A stretch of DNA of 64,000 bases from Marvania coccoides (lineage: Eukaryota; Chlorophyta; Trebouxiophyceae; Chlorellales; Chlorellaceae). Below the pieces are notes generated by a model. The model was not told the DNA's origin. It did no database searches and saw nothing but the letters and a program-made list of their open reading frames with translations. Shown here in pieces: positions 12,339 through 22,347 of the stretch; the stretch's first letter is position 1, and each line of letters begins with the position of its first letter. The DNA is taken from the NCBI GenBank assembly GCA_963854735.1, contig OY978109.1, forward strand, positions 434,001-498,000, in the 5' to 3' direction. Both the position numbers and the translations under genes were made by a program.

Positions 12339-13170
12339 TTTATTTGCAAATTTTAAAAGCGCAAAGCGCAGCTCCTCTTGTTCCCCATGCGCCAATTTAT
12401 GTTAAATTTTATGTGGCGAGACGGAGCGGGGGAGAAGAGGAAATTTGTTGGAGTCATTTCGATGCAAGTGCAGGTCTGCCTGCTGGGTGTAGCCAGGCCT
12501 GTTGGGCAGGTCATTTTTTGCGTGAAAATTTGGTTCCGTTGTCATGGCCAATTCCTCTCGGAGGACCACCCACAGCTTTCTGTGCGGAAGGCAGGCCGAG
12601 CATGGCGCAGCGCACACCGCCTTGAAATTTGACAGTCATATCCATGGATACCGTGTCGGATCTGCAGAATGCTCTGTACATACACAACGTTGCCATTGAA
12701 ATAGTAGGACCCTCCATCGTTCCGAGTGCGTTTTTTTTGTCTCTTTGCCGTGGCATGTGCAATGGACAGAGGCATGCTGTGCCAGCGACTGCTCAAGGCG
12801 GCAGTTTTTTTTGCAGTGTGCATCAACCATGGATGCGGTGCAACGTGTACATCGATCGTGTACGGAAAGCATGTGCTTTTGACAAAGCTATTCTTCTGTC
12901 GTCATCAACTTCATTGAGGTTCTTCCTCGATTGGAGTTTGCATTTTTTTTTATGAATGAATTAGGGCTGGAAAAGAAAATTCGGTTTGCCTTCGTATCGG
13001 TAGCGCTGGCGTCTATTTTCGCCATAAAACTAAAAATTAAATCTGCGAGTGGTTGAAAAAATGCGGAAACAACGTTTTCTTCAGCCGGTATATCCCTAAT
13101 TTTTGCATTTCGATTCATCTCCCTGAAAACGCCAGCCTTCGCCTGTTATAAAGAATGTTTAGCTGCTACC
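12339..13170. other. Divergent intergenic region
   Basis: Spacer between the start of the minus-strand kinase and the plus-strand coiled-coil gene, presumably holding both promoters. Short open frames on both strands have no recognisable domains, and I see no RNA gene. Confidence 0.4.
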
Positions 13171-14599
13171 ATGCATGCGTTATGGCCATTTGATTTGCGC
13201 CCTAGAAATGTTTCCTTGAAAATCTGGCGAATATCACCTTTGATCTCACCTGTGATGGAGGACACGGCACTCACCACTTCTAGCCGAGGAGGAGCGGCCC
13301 ATATAGACGCTGGACCGACCATAATGGAGCGTCTCGAGAGGCTGCTGGAGTTTAAGGCCGCTTTGGCAGCGATTAAGGAGGGAAGGACCTCTCCGCCCCT
13401 TCCAGACTCCCCCACAGCCTTGCAGCGTCTCCTGGAGGCCGAGAGAGCGGAAAACCAGCGCCTGCGCGACTCTAACTTCGCGCTGCAGGCCCTCTCCGCA
13501 GAATCTGCCAGGCTGGGAGCGTTGTTAGCGCCCACGCCTGATGTGTCGGCAATGTCCCGCCTTCTCCCGCCGGGGGCCTCCCCTGCCGCCGTAAAGACTG
13601 CTCTCGAGGCACACATGTGGATGCACGGGGTGTTCCCACCTGTTGCAGTGATGGAGGCGTACGTGGAGCTTCCAGTGGAAGCCATTGTGGCGATGAACCT
13701 TGACTTTTTCGTCAAGCTGCACCATAACGCTGTTAAGGTGAGGGAGAAGAGCAGCCGTGTGTTTAGACACGCGGTAATGATTTACTTTCTTGCCTTACCT
13801 TTTCTTGCTTATTTCTGTGCGTTTAGTGGACGTTGACTAGCGGCAGCAGGGACGAGCTGGAGGCGAGATCAACCACGGCAAGAGCATTGCGGGTGAGAAT
13901 ATACATTTGAATTTCGTGCAACATAACATATGCTTTGCATGCCTGGAGATAGTGCAACATAAGTATCCGAATGAAAAAGCTGACCCCTCGGCATCTTATG
14001 AAATGTTTGTTCAGCGGAGAATTGTGGGCGGTTTGGCAGCACAAAAGCCTGAAAAGTACGGCAAATGCATCCAGTGGATCCGCCCGCCTAAGCCGGGGAC
14101 GCCCTCTGGCGACGACTTCCTCCGAAAACTGGCGGCAGTTTTGCAGGCGCTGTCGCTGGGCCCTGGGCAAAAATTGAAGTGCGAGCGCCTCCAAAAGACA
14201 TACTGCCAGAATGTTGCTTCCTCCCTAATGGAAGTAGCGGCGGTGCAGGCTTCGATGATCGGAGCGGACTTCGGACCGCGAGAGTGCGACAGATTAAGCT
14301 TGCGTTCAACTGCCGAGGTGGGCGGTAATTGTATGTCATTGTTTTTTTTTGACAGTAATATCGTCTAATAGCTAACGGCAAATTCATGCTCTTTCTTGCA
14401 GCGGGCGTTGCAAATTGACAGTCAGGCTGCAGCCATCCAGCGCTGCCGCCATCGAATTTTCAACTTCTACTTTGATTTCCACAGCAAAGTTATGCGCACG
14501 CTCACCTGGGTGCAGTTTGCGATGCTGCTGGGGACGCTGCTCCCCTGCGAGCCCGACGCCAGGGTTCTCTGTGCTATGATTTGCAGCAATGCTGCATGA
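13171..14599 (+). CDS. Uncharacterised coiled-coil protein
   Basis: Four exons in phase: 13171-13737, 13827-13892, 13949-14317 and 14402-14599. The ATG at 13171 gives 399 aa. A second ATG at 13255 (MEDTALTTSSRGG) gives 371 aa and may be the true start. Residues about 55-115 from the second start form a heptad-like helix (LQRLLEAERAENQRLRDSN), so a leucine-zipper-type coiled coil is likely. There is no basic DNA-binding region in front of it, so I do not call it a bZIP factor. The C-terminus (RIFNFYFDFHSKVMRTLTW) is hydrophobic-aromatic and unfamiliar. It sits alone on the + strand inside the minus-strand kinase array, so it was inserted there or the array grew around it. The exon 3 acceptor (CCTGGAG at 13948) is weak and is the least certain boundary. 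Confidence 0.65.
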
Positions 14600-15670
14600 G
14601 AGCAGGGAGACGTCCCGGTGGCGGCTTTGTGAACAACTGAACGTGATCCGGCTAAAACGAGCGAGGCCTATTAATTGAGGAATGCTTATTTAATAGTGTA
14701 TACTATCACAACCTGCATTTATACATAGATTGGAATTTTTTTGCCGTTCACGTAATAGAAGAATTCTTGCTTCCTCCCTTCCTATTGTAGACCCTGCCCT
14801 CTTTTGAAAACTCCAATACATTAATCAAATATATGCCGCGTGGTAAGATAATCAGAACTGCTCTCTTTGTAATGTGCAGATCACTTTGCTGCCACCTTTA
14901 GAGGCAACTAGAGGCAACTCTGCTATTGGCAGGATCCCTCTCTCACACGCTCTCGTGACTAAAATCGTGGTGTTATGAATCAAATGCGCAATTTTTTGTT
15001 ATTGCTTCTGTTTCCATAAAACACACGCACGCACACACACACACAGATTTTGAAAAGGAATGGCCGGCAATTCGCTAAACAAAAACTTGGGGTATGAAAA
15101 TAGAAATTTGAACGTGGGCCATTGAGGCTTCATCGTCAGCAGTCTATTGAGGTACTTTTGAAAGAAAGAACGCTTTTTGAAAGGAAAGTAAAAGAAAGAC
15201 ACGTGAAAAATGCACTGAACATAAAAGTAGGTTATGAAGAAGTAGTAAACTGCGTATAATAATCGCACAGTAACACATAGACTGGAAGGAAAATTCGTAT
15301 GCTTTGAGCTAGTAAAAAGAATGTTTAGGGAATGTTCAGAAATGCTCGTCAAGACATTTTACGTTATTTCAAACTTGATGCCAACATACATCCAGAAGTA
15401 TTTTACGATTTTTTAAATAGGAATCCAGAAGTATTTTCGCAATCATTGAAAGTCATCAAAGGGGGGGGGGGGTTAATGAAAAAAAAAACGGACTTGGACA
15501 ATACCTGTTGGTGCGGAGACTACTTGAAGGGGGGTAATAGGGGAAAAAACAAAAACGCAGTATAACTCAAAACAGAGAGAGCGAAAACCCAGTACTTCAT
15601 TAGTTTGCAAAGGAAATAGAACGAAATTGAGCATAATTTGTTATTTCGTAGATACTTGGGCTTGCATTGG
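14600..15670. other. Convergent intergenic region
   Basis: AT-rich spacer between two gene 3' ends. It contains a (CA)n microsatellite at about 15021-15046 and a ten-base G-run at about 15463. One open frame at 15332-15565 is low-complexity and has no recognisable domain. Confidence 0.5.
15021..15046. repeat. (CA)n microsatellite
   Basis: Short run of AC/CACG dinucleotide repeats (acacacgcacgcacacacac and on), seen directly. Confidence 0.8.
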
Positions 15671-18223
15671 TCACAAATCAGCCACCAACATGGCCTCCAG
15701 CCGCAGCACAATCTCGTCAACGCTGGGGCGCTGCGATGGATCAATGGCCATGCAATCGGCTGCCAACTGCGTGTAGGCAGGCGGCGCGCCCTCTGGCGGC
15801 TGGAGACCCTCGCCTCGACACGTCAGTTTGAAGATAATTTGCGCCTCTGAGAAGTCGGCCCACGCCCGCTTCCCCGCCCACAGCTCCCACAAGATCACCG
15901 AGAAGGAGTACACGTCGGCGGCCTGCAAAGCAAAAAAATGCTATTTTATCACAATTGCTTCGTCATATACAATACACTGCGTTATTTAGCCTTCAAGCTA
16001 CTCCTCGTCTCTCACCGGGGACATTATGCCCTCCAGCAACAGCTCTGGCGCCATTGAATTCACCGTGCCCACAGTCTTGGTCTCCCCAGAGCCTAAATTT
16101 AATCGCGAGAGACCAAAGTCGTTTATTTTCGCAACAAAACCCCGCGGGGTGTCGCTTGAAGAAACCAACAAGACGTTGTTCGATGATAAGTCGGAGTGAA
16201 TGACGCCGTGATGGTGGAGGCAACGCAACCCTCTAGCAATGTCTAGAGCAGTTTCAATTATGCCACGCACGTCGGGGGTACCCTCCGGCATCCTGCCCTC
16301 CCTCAAAATAGCCCTGCATCGGTCAAAAAAATCCACAATGAGCTGGCGGAAACCGCTTCTTTCAATTGGAAGATGCGATGGCAATAAATTCGCCACCAAC
16401 CTGTGTGTGATGGCGGTTGATAGCGGTCCCAAATCACACAGCTCCTGTAAGGTTAAAACAGTAAAAACATAGTTCAGTTGCTTGTGCGCGGAGACGACAC
16501 AATTAAAGCACCTTTCAAACCGACCTGCACGATCCACACGCTGCCCGTCTCTAGCGCACACCAGTCCAGCACGCTCACAATGTTCTCATGGTTAAGCTCC
16601 AGCGCCAAATGAGCCTCAAACTGCGCCTCCCATAGGTGCTTAACAGCATCGGCGCCCTCTCCCTCCACGATCTTAACCGCCACAGCGCTGTCCCTAAGCA
16701 TGCCGCAGAATACCACTCCATAGGATCCGCGCCCCAGCGGCGGGCCCAGCTTCAGCGAAGCCAGTCGAGGCGGCACCAGCGGTGGCACAGCTAGTGTGCC
16801 AGAACCGGTGAGAGAGGTGGTCTCAGCAAGCGAAGAAGACGAGGAGCTCCATAAGTGACGCCGTGGGTCCGAAGAACGCAGAATAGTCATCGGGCCGGGG
16901 CCCTCAGAGACGTCAACCGACGTTGCCGAAGACGAAGAAGCCTTTGGCAAGACGCGAGCCTGCGCCTCCGCCACCCAAATCGTACCCCCCGGGAGTCTCC
17001 CGGCAGGGAGCGGGAGGGGAGGCAAGGAGGCAGGTGCTGGTTTGAGCGCAAGCACCAGCTGCAGCGCTGCGGTTTTTGTGGCCGCCGAGGGGGATAGAAT
17101 GGCCGGCAGAGAGGCAGTAGACCCGCTTTCTACAGCGTCAGTCACCGCGGTGCGAAGCGCTGCCAGTTCGCTGCCATCTGCGGGGTGCATGGCTGCCAGC
17201 AGGCCCCCCGTTTGGGCGAGGCACGGCAATCCCACTCCAGTCAGCTTCTCCCAGGCGGTATTGCCTCCCACGACCGGCCAATCTGGCTGGGATACATCTA
17301 CCCACACCGCAGGCAGCTCCGCCACAGCCTCGCCGCCATTCCCCCCCTCCTCCAACTCCTCGAACATGTCTTGTTGGATCACCGCTGCCGCCTCCGCTGC
17401 CAGCGCGTGCAGCCGCGCCTCCTGCTCCGCGGTTGGCGCCACGGCTTTGGGAACGAAGTCAAACACGCCTAGCACCCCCATCCAGTGGCCGGAACGCGAC
17501 AAAATTGGCACTCCGGCAAAATATCGGACATAGGGCTTATTAACGACTGAAACGTGGTGGGAAAACTGTGAGTTGAGGGCGTCTAGGCAGACGGAGATCG
17601 CGGTTGAGAGCTGGGCGGGCGGCACGGCCATCAGGGGCTCGTGAAAGTCGCCCTCGCGCTTGAACATTGGGCTGAAGGCGGCCATTCGATTGACGTGCCA
17701 GAGCTTGGTCGAATCGAAGACAACCACCATGCTCTTGCCGGCAGACAGCGTCTCAGTAGCAGCCCTGCAAAGGGGGAAAGGGGGGCCGGGGCGTCAGATG
17801 TTAATAATCGGTAGAATAGCATACGAGCGTGGAAAAACTTATTTCTTCGTGTTGTCTATTCTGCGTACTTTGAGATTACATCCAGCTGCTGGGCGATAGA
17901 GGGGCGCTTTGCATCGTGTTCTGTGGTGGAGGTGGTGGTCTTCCAGTCTAGATCTAGTGCGTTGGCACAGATAGGCAGCAGGTGATCAAGGTCGGCAGGA
18001 CCGACGGAGCTAATGAAAGGGGTGCTATCCTTCGAGTGCGGCGTGCTAGTAATGGACTTGGCATTGAACCGCGCCGATATTTCAGGGTCGCCCTGCAATA
18101 CGGCGAGGGAGCAGGCATTGGGTGGTGGATGTTGGCATTATGTACAAGTTGAACGAGTTGAGAGCAATGTACTGCCATTCGCACCTTCACGGCTCGAATA
18201 TTCTTTGAACACGCGGCTCCCAT
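15671..18223 (-). CDS. Membrane-anchored GAF/PAS-like/TKL-type protein kinase, array copy 3 (intact)
   Basis: Exons are 18223-18185, 18092-17869, 17764-16525, 16444-16016 and 15922-15671, giving 727 aa in phase. Exon 1 encodes MGAACSKNIRAVK (candidate Gly2 myristoylation, Cys5 palmitoylation). Two ATGs abut, and the second is chosen because it places Gly at position 2. GAF-like sequence follows (VVVFDSTKLW, YFAGVPILSR), then a PAS-like segment (PAVWVDVSQPDWPVV) and a kinase domain: GRGSYGVVF, VAVK, catalytic loop HSDLSSNN (non-RD), NDFGLSR, APE, and a C-lobe ending VLRLEAML. Compared with copy 2 it has an extra intron before the GAF core, lacks the intron before APE, and has one after IMSP. 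A longer insert (about 35 residues) lies between ELCDLG and the helix before the catalytic loop. Confidence 0.85.
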
Positions 18224-18833
18224 CATTAATTCGCGTGTTGGCTTAAAAATTTGACAGAAAAAGGCCGGGAAATCCGGCCATTGATTTTTAGTAATTCTGC
18301 AAGCTGTTCTCGGGCATCCCAGGCCTAGGGCTACGAAATATTGTTTATGTTCTGCATTAAGACGTCGAAGAAAAATCCGAAATTTGGCGCATCTCAGGTC
18401 TGAAACAAAATAGAACACGTCGCCCTTCGTCTTTTCCCGCCAATATTCTCAAGTTCGTTGCGGCAGTTGTGGGGTGTTCGAGGTGCTGGGAGCAAAAGGC
18501 TTACATGCGTTTCCGTTGGCCAATCCTTCTGTGAATACAGAGAGAAAAAAGGCAGTTTCGCCCATGCAACACTGCAAAGCAGTTTTGAGAGGTGCAATGC
18601 ATTCAGCAATAGTGTCCAAACCTCCAAACCTCCAAACCTCCAAAAACTCCAAATTAATGCTAAGCGAATATACAAATCAAACGAAAAAAACAGGTATGCA
18701 GTACATACAAGCGTTAGCACCTATTCGGGTGTTCAAACACAAATCAAAATTAAATCAGAAACACGCGCTCTTTTTTATTCACACAATTATAAAAATCTTA
18801 TAAAAACACACATACAAAATCATGCACGCAGTT
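18224..18833. other. Intergenic within kinase array
   Basis: Spacer between copies 3 and 4. About 18614-18644 carries three to four tandem copies of CCTCCAAA. No gene seen. Confidence 0.5.
18614..18644. repeat. CCTCCAAA minisatellite
   Basis: Three full tandem 8-nt units plus degenerate flanking units, seen directly. Confidence 0.7.
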
Positions 18834-21533
18834 TTATGCTACACTCGATTCATTCAAGCCTCCATTCTGTATTTCGTCACAACTCGGTCCGCGCAATTCA
18901 TCCTCCAGCATGGCCTCCAGCCGTGCCACGATTTCCTCAAAGGTAGGGCGCTTTGAGGGCTCAGTCTCCATGCACTGGGCAGCGAGCTCAGCGTACGCAA
19001 CGGGGGTGTCTTCGAGCATCTGCAGTTTCTCGCTTTGGCACATGATTTTGAAAATGATCTGCGCCTCCGAGGACCCGCTCTACACGCGCTTCCCAGCGTA
19101 CAGCTCCCACATTCTGACGCCGAAAGAGAAGGCGTCGCCAGCTTTCAGCCTGCCAAAGGAAGAGAAAATTAAAATAAAATTGCTAGCCAAATAAGTATGT
19201 ATGTATAGTAAAATAAATATCATTTGGAAATGTTACATTGTGCCGTCCATGACCAACTCCGGAGGCCTGCGTGGCACGGTGCGACGCGTTTAACAGAGCT
19301 TGTCGTTATTAATGGGTTTAAAATGTATTTGGAACTCAATTGATCGATAATTCATTGAGAAGAATCACATGTGGGTCACAGTGCCGATGGTTTTTGTGCT
19401 GTCAGCGGCGCGGCCCTCCCTCACCAGTCCAAAATCATTAATTTTCGCCAGAAAACCGCGATAATTGCGGGCCGAAGTCAGCATCACGTTGTTGCAGTTG
19501 AGGTCGGCGTGCAGCATGTCCTGTAAATGGAGGTGCTCCATGCCGCGGGCAATGTCCAGCGCAGTTTCCAGCACAGCACGCATGTCGGGAGGGGCGGTTT
19601 TCTCCCTCCCCTCGCGCAGCAGCGCCCTGAAAAAAATCACATGCATATAGGTCCAACATAAAATTTCAATGCGTGGAAATTGGAAAAATAATATAATAAT
19701 GTGGAAAACAAAAAAAGTAAATCATTTAATTGCATCGCTAGAAAAACTGGGCGAGGGGGTTTCAAAGTAAACGCAGCGCACCTGTCAATGCCGGAGGCCA
19801 GCGTTCCCATGTCGCATAGCTCCTGCACGATCCACACTTGATTGCAGTCCACAGTGCACCAGTCCAGCGTGGCCACGATGTTGTCGTGCAGCAGCTCCAG
19901 CGCCGTCAGCGCCTCATACTGGGCGCTCCACAGCTGCAGCTGCGCATCCTCTCCACCCCCCTCCACAATTTTCACCGCCACAGGCACCGAATCCTTCAGC
20001 ATGCCGCTATAAACCATTCCAGTGGCGCCTCGGCCGATAGGGTGCCCCAGGTGCAGCGACGCCAGGCGGTGGGGCACCAGAGGGACGTTATCGTCTCTCG
20101 CTTCCTTCTCCTCCTCGACAATGCCCACAGAGACGCTGGAAGAGGAGCGAGAGCGGCTGAAAATGAAGCGCCGGAGGTTGGTGGGGCGCAAGGAAGAGAC
20201 AGGGCTCATTCCTCGGGAGAGACCCACAGAGGATGCGCTGGACTCGTATGAATTATTTATGGAAGGAGGGATGCGCGAGACAATGCGTGCGTGGACCTCA
20301 ACCACCCAAATCTGCCCTGTTTTGCTGCTGCGGTCGCAGCCTGCTTCTCCGCTTGCAAAGAGGGCGCTGGGGGGCAGCTGCTGCAGCGGCAGCGGCGGGG
20401 GATTTTCTGCGGGCTTGACCGCGAAGACCAGCTGCAGCGAGGCGGCGCTGGGGACTGCGGGGGAGAGAATGGCGGGCAGCGAGACGTCAGCGCTGGCGCC
20501 GTTGACCGCAGAATTCACCGCGTCCATCAGAGCATTGAGCTCGTTGAAATCAGCGGTGTGCATGGCCGCCAAGAGACCACCGGCTGCCGCCATTTCTGCC
20601 ACGCTGACGCCTGTGAGTTTCTCCCAGGAGGTGTTGCCGCCCACCAAGGGCCAACCAGGCCGAGACACGTCGACCCAAACCGCAGGGAGCTCAACTTCAT
20701 CAAAAGAAAGCAACTTCTTTCCTTTTGAAGGCACAGCGGAAGGTTCAGAATCCTCGTTCAGACACGCCAGGAGGTCTTCCTGCATTGCCTTCGCGACTTC
20801 CGCAGCGAGCTCGCGCAGCCGCTGCACCTGCGCCTCGGTTGGGGGGTCCCTGGGCTCGAATCCCAGTAGGCACAACATGCCCATCCAGTGATTGCCACGC
20901 TGCGACAGCAGCGGCGCACCGATGAAGCTGCAGAGGTAAGGGCGGTGCGCTACTGGCAAACTGGAGCTATAGCGGTCATCTGCTAGGATGTCTGGGATGA
21001 AAACAAGCGGATTTTGGAGCAAAGTTGAAGGCGTGTCGGACAGGGTGTCGATGAAGGTGCCTTTGCGGGGGAAGATGGGGTTGAAGCCCCCTGTGCGAAC
21101 CAGGAACCAGATCTTGGTGTTGTCTAGAAGTATAATCTTGCTCTTTGCGCCCATCAGCTCGGTGGCATCCCTTTTTATCTTCTGCAGCCTCTGGAGGAGG
21201 GTCGGCGTGGAGGCGTCTGGCTGGCAGGCAGCGTTAATTTTCCAGCTGGTCTCCGGAGAGACGGAGGAGGAGGAGATGCCAGGGCATAGCTCCGCAGAGG
21301 CTAGCGCAGAGCTTAGCGGCGTGATGTCCTTCGCTCGGTTGAGCTTTGTGCAGGTGGCTTGACATCTACTGAGACAGCAAACGACTCGGTGACGGTCTCG
21401 TCCCCCTGCAACGTCCAGATAATTATATAATAACCAAATTCAATGATCGAAGCGCTTGAATCTGATGAAAACACATACATGCTCACACGCTCACATTTTG
21501 AACTTTTAGTGATCTGGAGCACGCAAGGCCCAT
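18834..21533 (-). pseudogene. GAF/PAS-like/TKL-type kinase, array copy 4 (damaged)
   Basis: Likely exons are 21533-21495 (MGLACSRSLKVQN), about 21405 or 21343 to 19782, 19626-19369, 19266-19237 and 19149-18834. GAF-like, PAS-like (PAVWVDVSRPGWPLV) and kinase motifs are present (GRGATGMVY, VAVK, HADLNCNN, NDFG). Two defects stand out. First, a TAG at 19082-19080 interrupts the C-lobe in GKRV-stop-SGSSEAQ, where copies 2, 3 and 5 have Trp. Second, the frame after the exon 2 acceptor (GDETVTESFAVS, homologous to GDQEAS and GDPEIS of other copies) does not continue into the frame of KLNRAKDITPLSS. That needs a 26-nt microintron, a weak internal acceptor at 21344, or a frameshift. APE is also changed to PPE. 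It is probably a pseudogene or a truncated kinase. A sequencing error at the TAG cannot be excluded. Confidence 0.7.
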
Positions 21534-22347
21534 TGCCAAAACGCCTTGGAATCAATCCTTCTGCTCAGCATACTTTTTTTTGTTTTTCTTTTTTATTATT
21601 TAGATTGTCAGGAGCGAATTTAGGGGGCCACGGTCCCCCCAAAAAATATTGCGCAAAAAGTCTGAGTTTGGTCCAATTTTTGTTTTTAAAAGGCGCTTCA
21701 CACCCTCAAATTCCTTTGCAAAGTGGTCACATAATCGGTTATCGCAAGTTCCACCGCGGCAAGAACATAACATAATAATTAATAATTATAACATCTTGAA
21801 GACCGAGTGCCCTCTGGTATCCATTTAATTATTGCAATCATCCATCAGCTCCATGTCAGCGCCTTTCAGAACTCGTTGCCCACACGCCGAAGCCCCAGCC
21901 ATTAAAAATAAAAATAAAGGTTACATAACAACTGGACGAGGGAAACCTTTTTTGAGTAGGAACTGTGCACCTACTATAGGCGTCCTCCCCCTGGGGTCTC
22001 TTTAAATCTTATTTCTGTTGAGAAATAAGGCTGAGCTTAATTATCCTCGGTGCTTATGAAAAATAACAAGGCTTCAAGGTTTCAAGGTTCAGAGTCAAAA
22101 TAAAATAAGAAAAAGGATGGAGGAAATAATGATTGAATGTCACACACTTTTGATACCTCGCTTTCATAAATTCAAAAGATAAAAAAACGAACGGCTGTCC
22201 TTCGGCAATAGAAACAGCCGTTAATCACAAAAAGCTGCAACAATAACTAGTAGTGTTATTCAAAACCAAAAAAGTTCTTTGTTGAAAAAGTACGTTCTAC
22301 AAGCACAGTATTAACAGGGGGAAGGAAATTTCGCCTCCCTCTTTTTG
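21534..22347. other. Intergenic within kinase array, with repeats
   Basis: AT-rich spacer between copies 4 and 5. It includes an imperfect palindrome GGGGGCCACGGTCCCCCC near 21625-21642, which resembles the end of a transposon-derived repeat, and one good copy of the dispersed repeat at 22023-22056. Confidence 0.5.
22023..22056 (+). repeat. Dispersed repeat, copy B
   Basis: Core CTGAGCTTAATTATCCTCGG then TGCTTAT. It is almost identical over about 33 nt to copy D in reverse orientation at 45451-45485. Confidence 0.75.

Noticed and set aside
13255..14599. bZIP transcription factor call for the coiled-coil gene
   Set aside because: A zipper-like helix is present but the Arg/Lys basic region with its conserved Asn is absent.
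15463..15490. G-run followed by an A-run as a possible retroposon tail
   Set aside because: No coding relic or target duplication is visible; simple homopolymers are common in this window.
19080..19082. Recoding at the stop in kinase copy 4
   Set aside because: The codon is TAG, not the UGA used for selenocysteine, and TAG ends other genes here (for example the GCK-like kinase), so reassignment is unlikely.
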